A DNA stretch of 23,334 nt, from positions 1-23,334 of the forward strand of contig JAYTQG010000115.1 of NCBI GenBank assembly GCA_043746815.1, in the 5' to 3' direction. The notes beneath the pieces were generated by a model. That model ran no database searches and had not been told where the DNA came from. It was given only the letters and a program-made list of their open reading frames with translations. This document shows, one piece after another, positions 14,809 to 22,837 of this stretch (positions within the stretch are counted from its first letter, which is position 1; the number at the start of each line of letters is the position of its first letter). The stretch is from JAYTQG01 sp043746815. GTDB lineage: Bacteria; Actinomycetota; Thermoleophilia; Miltoncostaeales; Miltoncostaeaceae. The position numbers and the translations under genes are program-made.

Positions 14809-16146
14809 TCAGGGGGCTCCTAGGACGCGTTCGCAGATCGCGGCGATGCGAGTGCACCACCGATCGCAGTCATCTTCCGTTGGTGCTTCAACCATGACAC
14901 GGACGAGCGGCTCGGTGCCAGAGGGTCGGACGACAACGCGTCCGTCCTCGCCAAGTTCGGCTTCACACGCGGCCACCGCATCCCAAACTTCAGTTGCGCC
15001 CGCAAGCGCCTCACGACGCACCCCTGAGATGTTGACGAGTTTCTGCGGAAGGCGGGTCATTACCCTGCCCGCCTCGATCAACGACTGACCCCGACGTCCG
15101 AGCGCGCCGATCAACTGCAAACCGGCGGCAAGTCCGTCTCCGGTCGGGCCATGCGAGAGGTTGAGGAGATGTCCGCTTTGTTCGCCGCCGAGGACGTGAC
15201 CGTTCGCCCGCATTTCTGCGAGGACGTACCGGTCGCCGACGTCGGTCCAGCTCACTTCGATCCCTTCGCCCCGCATCGCTTGGCGGAATCCAAGGTTGGT
15301 CATGGTTGTCGTCACCACAGTGTTGTTCGGCAACGCACCGCGACGCTTGAGGTCCAAGGCAAGCAGCGCCAGGATTTGGTCACCGTCGACCACGTTGCCG
15401 GCCCCGTCAATCGCAAGCACCCGATCGCCGTCGCCATCGAACGTCAACCCCAAATCGTGCCCACCGGCGCGAACCGTCTCGGCAAGCAGCTCGGGATGCG
15501 TACTGCCGCAGTTCACGTTGATGTTGACGCCGTCAGGCGCGTTCGCGACCACGTGGACACGCGCGCCCAAGCGGATCAGCGCTGTCTCGGCGGTGGTCAC
15601 GGTGGCACCGTTCGCGCAATCAATCGCGATATTGAGGCCAGTGAGGTCGAGATCGAGGCGTTGGAGGAGGAGGTCCAGGTAGCGTTCCCCGGCACCGGTC
15701 CACTGGTCGATCTGCCCGACGTGCGCCCCGGTTGGTCGCGGGCCGTCCAGCTCGATCAGGCCTTCAATCTCCGCCTCCGTGGTATCCGGCAGCTTGAACC
15801 CATCGGCACCGAACAGCTTAATGCCGTTGTCGGCGAACGGGTTGTGCGAGGCCGAGATGACCACCCCGGCACCGAGGGCATCGTCGCTGGCCACAAGCTC
15901 AGCAACGGCCGGTGTCGGGAGCACGCCCCCAATGACGACTCCCGTGCCCACGCTCGCGAGACCAGCGGCAAGCGCAGCTTCCAACATTGGACCGCTCCGG
16001 CGGGTGTCTCGTCCGACGAGAACGGTTGAATCGACGCCAAGGCGAGCACCGAGGGCCCGCCCAAGGGCGAGCGCAAACTCAGGGGTGAGCGGATCGGCGT
16101 TCGCGACACCGCGAACGCCGTCCGTACCAAAAAGTTTTCGGCTCAG
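14809..16146 (-). CDS. glmM: Phosphoglucosamine mutase, starting at CTG
   Basis: Converts glucosamine-6-phosphate to glucosamine-1-phosphate. The phosphorylated serine sits in ISASHNP (Ser100), and the metal-binding loop DGDGDR and sugar-binding region are present. Residues 2-53, encoded upstream of the first ATG (15987), read SRKLFGTDGVRGVAN and then VLVGRDTRRSGP, a fully conserved GlmM N-terminus. Reading upstream in this frame from the S codon gives CTG, GCG, GAA, CTC, GTT, GCA, CCC, GCG and then TAA, so no ATG, GTG or TTG is available. The CTG at 16146 overlaps the rpsI stop as CTGA, just as ATGA or GTGA do elsewhere in this window. Starting there gives 445 aa, the usual family length. 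A sequencing error at this base is the alternative. Confidence 0.93.
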   Translation of the reverse strand: MSRKLFGTDGVRGVANADPLTPEFALALGRALGARLGVDSTVLVGRDTRRSGPMLEAALAAGLASVGTGVVIGGVLPTPAVAELVASDDALGAGVVISASHNPFADNGIKLFGADGFKLPDTTEAEIEGLIELDGPRPTGAHVGQIDQWTGAGERYLDLLLQRLDLDLTGLNIAIDCANGATVTTAETALIRLGARVHVVANAPDGVNINVNCGSTHPELLAETVRAGGHDLGLTFDGDGDRVLAIDGAGNVVDGDQILALLALDLKRRGALPNNTVVTTTMTNLGFRQAMRGEGIEVSWTDVGDRYVLAEMRANGHVLGGEQSGHLLNLSHGPTGDGLAAGLQLIGALGRRGQSLIEAGRVMTRLPQKLVNISGVRREALAGATEVWDAVAACEAELGEDGRVVVRPSGTEPLVRVMVEAPTEDDCDRWCTRIAAICERVLGAP

Positions 16147-16550
16147 CGCTTCGAGAACTGCGGGCGCTTACGGGCACCCTTGAGGCCAGCCTTCTTGCGC
16201 TCCTTGATTCGCGCATCCCGCGTGAGGAGTCCGGCCTTTTTGAGTTCCGGGCGAAGCGTTTCGTCCACCGCGATCAACGCACGGGCGATCCCATGGCGCA
16301 GCGCTCCGGCCTGACCAGAAATCCCGCCACCGTGCAGACGCGCAACGACCGAGTAGCTGGACTCGAGCCCCGAGACCGCAAACGGACGGCGAGCATCGGT
16401 GACAAGCGAGGCCCGGCCAAAGAACTGGTCAATCGGGCGGCCGTTGCACGTCACGGTTCCGTCGCCCGGAAACAAAATCACGCGGGCAACTGAGGTCTTG
16501 CGCTTACCGGTCGCCCGGGTGCGGTCCTCGACGGGTGCGGCGATTTTCAT
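16143..16550 (-). CDS. rpsI: 30S ribosomal protein S9
   Basis: Small-subunit ribosomal protein whose C-terminal tail reaches the P-site tRNA. The 135-aa protein has ATGKRKTSVARVILFPG, the central GLESSYSVVARLHGGGISGQ (split here for length; the next residues are AGALRHGIARAL) and the canonical end ARKRPQFSKR. Its ATG overlaps the rplM stop (ATGA), and its TGA overlaps the CTG start of glmM. The rplM-rpsI pairing is near universal; glmM directly following is typical of Actinobacteria. Confidence 0.98.
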   Translation of the reverse strand: MKIAAPVEDRTRATGKRKTSVARVILFPGDGTVTCNGRPIDQFFGRASLVTDARRPFAVSGLESSYSVVARLHGGGISGQAGALRHGIARALIAVDETLRPELKKAGLLTRDARIKERKKAGLKGARKRPQFSKR

Positions 16551-17011
16551 GCGGTCTCCTGGACGACGACGCGGGTTAGACGCAGTGGCGTCGGATTCTG
16601 GGCCTCATGCGGGTGATCGGGTCCGGCGTAGATCTTCAACTTGCGCAGCTGCTCGGCACCGAGGATGTTCTTCGGCAGCATGCCCTTAACCGCGTGGCGC
16701 AACACCTCTTCGGGGCGGCGGCGCAGCTGCTCGGCAAGTGTCCGGGAGCGAATTCCGCCCGGGTAGCCAGAGTGGCGCCAGTAGCGCTTCTGCTCAAGCT
16801 TCTTGCCGGTGACTGCGATCTTCTCTGCGTTGATGATGACGACGAAGTCGCCGGTGTCCGCGTGAGGAGTGAACCACGGAGAGCGCTTCCCGCGGAGTGT
16901 CTCGGCGATGATCGTCGAGAGCCGTCCAAGGTTCTGCCCCTCGGCATCGACGATGTACCACTGCCGGTCGACCGTACCGGCTTTGGCGCTAATGGTCTTG
17001 ACGGGACTCAA
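16547..17011 (-). CDS. rplM: 50S ribosomal protein L13
   Basis: Early-assembling large-subunit protein, 154 aa. It shows KTISAKAGTVDRQWYIVDAE, LGRLSTIIAETLRGK and VVIINAEKIAVTGKK, followed by the conserved GMLPKNILG and LKIYAGPDHPHEAQNP. The frame starts at TTG (17011), preceded by AGAGG at a suitable distance; no ATG or GTG gives a full N-terminus. It is the first gene of the minus-strand string and has a recognisable promoter about 60 bases upstream. Confidence 0.97.
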   Translation of the reverse strand: MSPVKTISAKAGTVDRQWYIVDAEGQNLGRLSTIIAETLRGKRSPWFTPHADTGDFVVIINAEKIAVTGKKLEQKRYWRHSGYPGGIRSRTLAEQLRRRPEEVLRHAVKGMLPKNILGAEQLRKLKIYAGPDHPHEAQNPTPLRLTRVVVQETA

Positions 17012-17051
17012 GGAGACCTCTCAACTCGGGCACGACACGCGCGCAGACAGT

Positions 17052-17066
17052 GCCGCGTCACGCGGC
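17052..17066 (-). promoter_or_regulatory. Hairpin at the predicted 5' end of the rplM transcript
   Basis: GCCGCG, a TGA loop and CGCGGC form a perfect 6-bp stem. The transcription start predicted from the -10 box falls at about 17068, two bases before the stem, so the hairpin would cap the 5' end of the mRNA. It could protect the mRNA from decay or act as a ribosomal-protein leader; neither is shown. Confidence 0.45.
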
Positions 17067-17074
17067 GAACCCGC

Positions 17075-17103
17075 ATCTTAGGGGTGTTGGCGGCCTGGGA
17101 CAA
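17075..17103 (-). promoter_or_regulatory. rplM operon promoter
   Basis: On the minus strand TTGTCC (17098-17103), a spacer of exactly 17 bases and TAAGAT (17075-17080) form a good vegetative promoter. The leader to the TTG of rplM would be about 57 bases. This is the clearest promoter for the rplM-rpsI-glmM-glmS-acpS unit. Confidence 0.6.
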
Positions 17104-17166
17104 GGCGGGAGGCTCTGGCTACGCTTGGGGAAGGACTCCCGATACCGTCGTAGAAAGCATGCCACC

Positions 17167-17403
17167 GTGAAACCATTCCTCGCTTTTCTTGGGATCGTCG
17201 TTGCAATCGTGCTTCTGGTCAGCAGCTCCACCATCGGCGGTGCCTTCTGCATCCGCGGCGTGGGCTGCCTGTACTCCGCCAACAACGGCATGAAGTTGGA
17301 TCGGTCCAATGTCGTCCAAGTGAGCGTCGGCTCGGCAGATGGCACGACCGGAGCAGTCCGTACCGAGACCATCGTGAGAACGGTGACCGACCCACTTCCA
17401 TGA
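17167..17403 (+). CDS. Small secreted or membrane-anchored protein, unknown function
   Basis: I do not recognise this 78-aa protein. Residues 4-24 are strongly hydrophobic (FLAFLGIVVAIVLLVSS), either a signal peptide or a single anchor. A short region with two cysteines (Cys28 and Cys34) follows, then a Ser/Thr/Val-rich tail ending VTDPLP. Two close cysteines after an export signal suggest a disulfide outside the membrane. The GTG at 17167 is chosen because it puts the hydrophobic stretch at the N-terminus; no ribosome site is clear. The next gene starts 44 bases after its stop on the same strand, so the two may be cotranscribed. Third-position GC content fits real coding. Confidence 0.6.
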   Translation: MKPFLAFLGIVVAIVLLVSSSTIGGAFCIRGVGCLYSANNGMKLDRSNVVQVSVGSADGTTGAVRTETIVRTVTDPLP

Positions 17404-17446
17404 CGTGGATCCGGCCTGGGCGGTTGCCTGGCCAGCAGGGGGCGTG

Positions 17447-17998
17447 ATGTTCGACCTGATCCCGATCGGCCCAACCAGCGGGGATAAGGACGGCTCTTGG
17501 CGAGGTGGCGCGGCGCTTGTGGGAGTTTGGACGCTCGCGCTCCTATTTGGCCTGCTCACGCCTCTTCCGACGATCGTCTGGGGCAGGGGCACCCTTGCCA
17601 GCATTCTCGACGTTGTGTTCTTGATCGGCATCATCATGAGCCTTCCGTACGCTTGGCAGTGGGTACGCGGAGGGGACAACCCGGCCGAGCCAGACAAAAA
17701 GGGCCCGCTCCTATTCGAGCAGGTGAATCCGAATGACGGACGTGTCCATCGTGTCTACCAGCCTGAAAAGGCCAACGGATGGTCTCCGCCGTTGAATAGA
17801 GGAATATCGCGATCGCTTGACAGCCGGATGACCATCTGGCGAGAACTCTCGTGGGTTGCCCCCGTAACCTTCGGCGACATCATCCTCACCTGGGCATGGA
17901 ACATCGTCTTGATAGTGACCGGTGGGTTCCACGAGCGCAGGCGCCCGGGCAAGCAGGATCACGAAAGCATGGACTACGGCGACGAAGAGTTCGTCTGA
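17447..17998 (+). CDS. Three-segment membrane protein, unknown function
   Basis: I do not recognise this 183-aa protein. Hydrophobic segments lie at about 22-43, 50-72 and 140-160. Between the last two is a soluble, probably cytoplasmic loop rich in Pro, Asn and charged residues (around GPLLFEQVNPNDGRVHRVYQ). The C-terminal tail is first basic (HERRRPGK), then acidic (DYGDEEFV). I chose the ATG at 17447 because a purine-rich AGGGGG lies about 8 bases upstream; a GTG at 17405 would add 14 residues. The stop at 17998 is only four bases from the end of guaA on the other strand. It may form a two-gene unit with the small protein upstream. Confidence 0.65.
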   Translation: MFDLIPIGPTSGDKDGSWRGGAALVGVWTLALLFGLLTPLPTIVWGRGTLASILDVVFLIGIIMSLPYAWQWVRGGDNPAEPDKKGPLLFEQVNPNDGRVHRVYQPEKANGWSPPLNRGISRSLDSRMTIWRELSWVAPVTFGDIILTWAWNIVLIVTGGFHERRRPGKQDHESMDYGDEEFV

Positions 17999-18002
17999 GG
18001 CG

Positions 18003-19559
18003 CTACTCCCATTCGATGGTGCCGGGTGGCTTTGAGGTGATGTCGAGGGCGACGCGGTTCACGCCGTCCACCTCGTTGATGATGCGACTCGCGATTTTCT
18101 GCAGGAGATCCGACGGCAGACGCGCCCAGTCGGCGGTCATGGCATCGTCACTTGTGACGGCGCGGATCACGATCGGGTAGGCGTACGTCCGGGCATCGCC
18201 CTGGACACCCACCGAGCGGATCGCCGGAAGCACGGCGAAGCTCTGCCAGAGATCCCGATACAGGCCAGCAAGGCGGATCTCTTCTTGAAGGATCGAATCG
18301 GCCTTCCGCAGAATGTCCAGTCGTTCGAGAGTGACCTCGCCGATAATCCGGATCGCGAGCCCCGGCCCCGGAAAGGGCTGGCGCCAGACCATGCGGTCGG
18401 GCAGGCCGAGTTCCTCACCCACGAGGCGAACTTCGTCCTTGAACAGGCCGCGGAGTGGCTCGACCAGCTCGACGTTCATGTCGTCAGGCAGGCCGCCGAC
18501 GTTGTGGTGACTCTTGATAGTGGCCGCCTCCCCCCCACCCGACTCGATCACATCGGAATAGAGCGTTCCCTGAACAAGGAACGGGACGTGGCCGAGCTTG
18601 TCGCCCTCGGCTTCAAAGGTGCGGATGAACTCCCGACCGATGATTTTGCGCTTTTGTTCCGGGTCGGTCACCCCAGCAAGCTGCGCGAGGAAGTGATCCT
18701 CGGCGCGGACATGGATCAGGGGCACCTCGAAATGCCGACCGAAGGAGGCCTCCACCTGTTCACCTTCGTTTTGCCGCATCAGGCCGTGGTCCACGAAGAC
18801 GCAGGTCAGCCTGTCGCCGATCGCGCGGTGCACAAGGAGCGCGGCGACGGCACTGTCGACGCCCCCGGACAGCCCGCAGATCGCCCGCTTGTCGCCAACT
18901 TGTGCGCGAATCCGTGCGACCTGCTCGTCAATGACGTGCACGGGCGTCCAGCTGGGCTGGCAGTCGCACACGTCGAAGAGAAAGCCCTTCATCAGATCGG
19001 TACCAAAGGGCGTGTGCACGACCTCCGGGTGGAACTGCACACCGAAGCGGCGCCCCTCGTGGTCCTCAATGGCCGCGACGGGAACCTCAGGCGTGCGCGC
19101 AGAGACCGAGAACCCCGGTGGAGGCGAAACGACCGCGTCGCGATGGCTCATCCAGCACACCTCAGCAGCCAGTTGACGAAATAGGCCGCTGCGGTCAGTG
19201 ACTTCGAGATCGGTCTTACCGAACTCGCCAACACCGTTCTTGGCGACATCCCCGCCGAGGGCCTGGGCCATCGCCTGCATTCCGTAGCAAATGCCGAGGA
19301 CCGGAATTCCGAGTTCCAGAAGGCGACGGTCCAGCGCGGGCGCGCCATCTTCGTAGACCGACGACGGGCCGCCCGAGAGCACAATCCCCGCTGGCCTCAG
19401 CGCGGCGATCTCCTCGGGTGGAGTCGTATGGCTAACGATTGCCGAGAAGACTCGGCATTCACGGATACGGCGCGCAATCAGTTGGCTGTACTGCGCGCCG
19501 AAGTCGACGACCAGCACTCCGCCCGGTACCTCACGGGCGATCAGGGGGTCGAGCGCCAC
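18003..19559 (-). CDS. guaA: GMP synthase (glutamine-hydrolysing)
   Basis: Last step to GMP: XMP, ATP and glutamine give GMP. The 518-aa protein has a class I glutaminase domain with LSGGPSSVYE, the nucleophile Cys91 in GICYGMQ and GVQFHPEVVHT. An ATP pyrophosphatase domain follows with the PP-loop GLSGGVDSAVAAL, and a dimerisation domain ends RVALDITSKPPGTIEWE, the canonical C-terminus. The GTG at 19559 follows the guaB3 stop by four bases. With guaB3 it forms a complete IMP-to-GMP module. Confidence 0.98.
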   Translation of the reverse strand: MALDPLIAREVPGGVLVVDFGAQYSQLIARRIRECRVFSAIVSHTTPPEEIAALRPAGIVLSGGPSSVYEDGAPALDRRLLELGIPVLGICYGMQAMAQALGGDVAKNGVGEFGKTDLEVTDRSGLFRQLAAEVCWMSHRDAVVSPPPGFSVSARTPEVPVAAIEDHEGRRFGVQFHPEVVHTPFGTDLMKGFLFDVCDCQPSWTPVHVIDEQVARIRAQVGDKRAICGLSGGVDSAVAALLVHRAIGDRLTCVFVDHGLMRQNEGEQVEASFGRHFEVPLIHVRAEDHFLAQLAGVTDPEQKRKIIGREFIRTFEAEGDKLGHVPFLVQGTLYSDVIESGGGEAATIKSHHNVGGLPDDMNVELVEPLRGLFKDEVRLVGEELGLPDRMVWRQPFPGPGLAIRIIGEVTLERLDILRKADSILQEEIRLAGLYRDLWQSFAVLPAIRSVGVQGDARTYAYPIVIRAVTSDDAMTADWARLPSDLLQKIASRIINEVDGVNRVALDITSKPPGTIEWE

Positions 19560-19563
19560 CGAC

Positions 19564-20721
19564 CTACCCCATTCCGACGGCTTGGCTTTGCTGCAAACGT
19601 TTGCCCTCGGTCTTCAGCGCAGGTGCCACCATGACCTCCACCTTCTGGAACGCCTGGATCGTGTCGTAACCGCAGAGCGCCATGGCGTTTCGCAGGCCGC
19701 CCATCAGGTTCAGGGAGCCGTCGTTCTCGTGCGCTGGCCCAACCAGGATCTCTTCCAGCGTGCCGATCGTTGTGGTCCGCACGCGGGTGCCGCGGGGAAG
19801 CTCGGGGTGGAACGTCGCCATGCCCCAGTGGTTGCCACGCCCGGGGGCCTCGGAGGCCTTCGCGAGTGGCGAGCCGATCATGCAGGCATCCGCGCCACAG
19901 GCGATGGCCTTCGCAAGGTCACCACCGAAGCTCATTCCGCCGTCGGCGATCACGTTGACGTACTCACCTGTCTCGAGGGCGTGCTGCATCCGCGCGCCTG
20001 CCGCGTCGGCAATGGCGGTGGCCTGCGGGACGCCGACACCGACGACCTGCCGGGTCGTACAGGCTGCGCCCGGGCCGACGCCAACAAGGACACCAACCGC
20101 GCCCGTGCGCATCAGGTGGAGTGCAGTGGAGTACGACGCGCAACCACCGACGATGACGGGCACCGGCAAGTCCGCAATGAAGCGCTTCAAGTTCAGCGGC
20201 TCGCCGACGGACGAGACATGCTCCGCGGACACGACCGTGCCCTGAATGACGAGAACATCGAGGCCAGCTTCTAGGGCCACGTCGATGTAGCGCTCCACGC
20301 GCTGGGGCGTCAACGACCCGACAGTCAGGACGCCCTCAGCCTTGATCTCGCGAATGCGCTGGGCGATCAGCTCCGGAATGACGTCCTGACGGTAGATCTC
20401 CTGGAGACCACGGGTGGCCTCCGCGGGGGGAAGCCCGGCGATTCGCTCCAAGTGCGAATCGGGATCTTCATAACGGGTCTGGATGCCCTCCAAGTTCAGC
20501 ACACCAATGCCACCGAGCTTGCCCAACGCGACAGCCACCGCCGGGTCGACCACTCCATCCATCGCTGAGGCCAGCACCGGAAGTTCGATGCGGTGCGGTC
20601 CAAGCGTCCAGCTCATGTCGACGTCATGCGGGTCGCGTGTCCTGCGGCTCGGCACGATCGCGATGTCATCAAACCCGTAGGCGCGGCGCCCCTTTTTCCC
20701 TCGTCCGATCTCGATTTCCAT
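19564..20721 (-). CDS. guaB3: GuaB3-family IMP dehydrogenase-related protein
   Basis: TIM-barrel enzyme of the IMP dehydrogenase family, lacking the CBS domain pair of standard GuaB; 385 aa is normal for GuaB3. It starts MEIEIGRGKKGRRAYGFDDI and has IVPSRRTRDP, ASAMDGVVDPAV and LNLEGIQTRYED, with the catalytic-loop cysteine in GVGPGAACTTR. VIADGGMSFGGDLAKAIACGA matches the phosphate-binding region. GuaB3 proteins occur in Actinobacteria, Chloroflexota and Cyanobacteria, and a cyanobacterial member has been reported to oxidise IMP. Its place directly before guaA supports that role here. The ATG at 20721 has AAGGAG 14 bases upstream, a rather long spacing, but no closer in-frame start exists. 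Confidence 0.93.
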   Translation of the reverse strand: MEIEIGRGKKGRRAYGFDDIAIVPSRRTRDPHDVDMSWTLGPHRIELPVLASAMDGVVDPAVAVALGKLGGIGVLNLEGIQTRYEDPDSHLERIAGLPPAEATRGLQEIYRQDVIPELIAQRIREIKAEGVLTVGSLTPQRVERYIDVALEAGLDVLVIQGTVVSAEHVSSVGEPLNLKRFIADLPVPVIVGGCASYSTALHLMRTGAVGVLVGVGPGAACTTRQVVGVGVPQATAIADAAGARMQHALETGEYVNVIADGGMSFGGDLAKAIACGADACMIGSPLAKASEAPGRGNHWGMATFHPELPRGTRVRTTTIGTLEEILVGPAHENDGSLNLMGGLRNAMALCGYDTIQAFQKVEVMVAPALKTEGKRLQQSQAVGMG

Positions 20722-20773
20722 ATGTCTGGCCCGTTCTCCTTGTCGTTGTGTCGCTCGTGGTCCGCGCTGGTCC

Positions 20774-21709
20774 TCAGGCTATCTGGGTGACCTCCACCGC
20801 ATTGGCGAACGCCGCGATGTCCCCCATGTCGAACATTCCCGCTCCGAGCATGGTTGCGTTTGCCATTCCGCAAGCGACAGCCGTCCGAAGGGCCGTTTCG
20901 GGTGATTCCCCAATCGTCCAGGCGGACAGGAACCCGGCCAGAAATGCGTCGCCGGAACCGATCGTGCTGACCACGTCGATCGGCGCGTCAATCCGCGCCT
21001 GAAATGTCCTCCCGTCGGCGAACCGGCCGACACACCCGGTCAGCGAATGGATAAGGGCGTTCTTCGCGCCCATCTCCATCAACGCGGTCGCACCGCCGAT
21101 CTGGTCGGACTCCTCCGCGAACTCGTAACCAATGACTTCCTCGGCCTCTCGTGCATTCGGGCTGACCAAGAGCGGCCCCGCAGCGAGTGCCGCCCGAAGG
21201 GGTTCACCGGCGACGTCGATCACCGCCGGGCGATCCAGACGGGCCAGCTCGCGGATGATCACGGCGTACAGATCCTCCGGCGCGCCCACCGGAAGGGAGC
21301 CCGCTAAGACGACCAGACGTGCAGCCTTCGAGAGGTAGTGAAGCTTCTCGAAGAGCGTCTCAATCTCGGTAGCGTCTACCCCGGGTCCGTACTCGTTGAC
21401 CTCCATCTGCGTCCCTGAGAGCGGATCTACGATGGCAATCGAGGTGCGGGACTCGGCGTGGCAGCGAACGAAGTCGTTCAGGATACCCTCGGCCGTCAGC
21501 TCCTCCGTAATCACCGCTCCGATGCGCCCGCCCGCCATGCCTGTCGCGATGACCGGCTCGTGCAGGCGCTTCAGCGCGCGAGCGACGTTGACGCCCTTGC
21601 CACCAGGGAGCGAGAGCGAATCGGTTGCCCGGTGCTGATGTCCGAGCGAGATGTTCGGCACAACCAGCGTCCGGTCCAGGGCTGCGTTGAGGGTGACGGT
21701 GAGGATCAT
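20774..21709 (-). CDS. 1-phosphofructokinase family sugar-phosphate kinase (PfkB fold)
   Basis: Ribokinase-fold kinase that phosphorylates a sugar phosphate, most likely fructose-1-phosphate or tagatose-6-phosphate. The 311-aa protein starts MILTVTLNAALDRTLVVP and has the substrate motif PGGKGVNVARAL (35-46), LAGSLPVG and the catalytic loop TIGSGDAFLAGF with the base Asp254. Substrate cannot be fixed by eye, so no symbol is given. No sugar phosphotransferase genes are nearby to feed fructose-1-phosphate. The ATG overlaps the carboxypeptidase stop (ATGA), so the two are coupled, and the gap to guaB3 is 52 bases. Confidence 0.9.
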   Translation of the reverse strand: MILTVTLNAALDRTLVVPNISLGHQHRATDSLSLPGGKGVNVARALKRLHEPVIATGMAGGRIGAVITEELTAEGILNDFVRCHAESRTSIAIVDPLSGTQMEVNEYGPGVDATEIETLFEKLHYLSKAARLVVLAGSLPVGAPEDLYAVIIRELARLDRPAVIDVAGEPLRAALAAGPLLVSPNAREAEEVIGYEFAEESDQIGGATALMEMGAKNALIHSLTGCVGRFADGRTFQARIDAPIDVVSTIGSGDAFLAGFLSAWTIGESPETALRTAVACGMANATMLGAGMFDMGDIAAFANAVEVTQIA

Positions 21710-22827
21710 GGGACCAGGTGCCCAATCGCAGCATCTGCACGGTCTGCGAGGTCGGGACCGGCGGCATCGCTGAGGGCGGCAAGTGGTGCCCGGGCAACGG
21801 TGCGTTCGCCTGAGCGGAGTTCCACGACACCGAACTGCTGACCGCGGGTCACGGGGCCGCGAACCTCGGGAAGGGCGACGACGACAGCTGAGAGCGGACG
21901 ACCAATCCGAACCGTCGCGGAAAGCGGATGCAACACACCAAGGTCGACGAAGACGCCAGGGCGATCGCGGATCGCCGCACGTGCGACAGCCACGTTGGCG
22001 CGTATCACCGTCGGCCGCCCATACTGGGCAAATCCCCAGCGCAGGAGGCGTTTCGCATCCTCGGCACGAGCGTCCAAGCTGGGCTCGCCGATGAGCGCGA
22101 GGTAAAGCGCCGTGGCAGTCCGGGGTCGACGGGCATGGGCCACCATGGCATAGCCCGCTCCTGCCGTGTGCCCGGTTTTGACCCCGTCGGCCTCACGATC
22201 GATCGAAAGCAGCGTGTTTTCGGAGACAAGGTTCCGCCGCCCATTGCCGTTCGGTCCAGGGATCGTCGCCCGGCGATTCGCCACGATAGTCCGGGCTCTG
22301 GGGTGAGCCATCAGGGCTGTCGCGAGGGTGACGAGATCGCGGACGCTTGAATAGTGATTGGGCGCATCGAGGCCATGGGGATTCGCGAAATGCGTGTCGC
22401 GCAGGCCGAGGGCAGTCGCGCGGCGGTTCATCCGCGCGACGAAGGCCAGCTGACCTGGCCCAAGGCCGGTCGCAATTGCGGTCGCCGCGTCGTTCCCACT
22501 CCCCACGAGAAGCCCCGTAAGGAGGTCGCCGAGCGCGATGCGCTCCCCGGCCACGAGTCCCGCCGTCGATTCACCGACGCTTGTGGCCGTCGCCGGCACT
22601 GTGATCGGCCGGTCAAGATCACCGGACTCAATCGTGAGGAGCGCGGTCATCATCTTGGTCGTGCTCGCCATCGGCCGCCGAACCGTGGCCCCGCGGGAGG
22701 CGAGCACCTCGCCGCTCGCAGCGTCGAGGAGGAGGTAACTGGACGCTCGTGGAATGGGAGCGGCGCCGTACGCAATCGTGGGCAGGACGAAAAGCGCAAC
22801 TACTGCCCGACGAGGAGCCGTCCGCAC
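21706..22827 (-). CDS. D-alanyl-D-alanine carboxypeptidase (low-mass PBP, S11 family)
   Basis: Trims the terminal D-Ala from peptidoglycan stem peptides. The 373-aa protein has an N-terminal export signal (RRAVVALFVLPTIAYGAA). The three active-site motifs follow in order: ASTTK (Ser55, Lys58), SGN (110-112) and KTG (217-219). A beta-rich C-terminal domain of the PBP5 type follows, but I see no clear C-terminal amphipathic anchor or membrane segment. The GTG at 22827 is chosen because it starts the signal peptide correctly and lies 10 bases after the pyrF stop; the open frame upstream overlaps pyrF and is not coding. Transcribed with the sugar kinase and the purine genes. Confidence 0.94.
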   Translation of the reverse strand: MRTAPRRAVVALFVLPTIAYGAAPIPRASSYLLLDAASGEVLASRGATVRRPMASTTKMMTALLTIESGDLDRPITVPATATSVGESTAGLVAGERIALGDLLTGLLVGSGNDAATAIATGLGPGQLAFVARMNRRATALGLRDTHFANPHGLDAPNHYSSVRDLVTLATALMAHPRARTIVANRRATIPGPNGNGRRNLVSENTLLSIDREADGVKTGHTAGAGYAMVAHARRPRTATALYLALIGEPSLDARAEDAKRLLRWGFAQYGRPTVIRANVAVARAAIRDRPGVFVDLGVLHPLSATVRIGRPLSAVVVALPEVRGPVTRGQQFGVVELRSGERTVARAPLAALSDAAGPDLADRADAAIGHLVP

Positions 22828-22837
22828 GTCTGGGACC

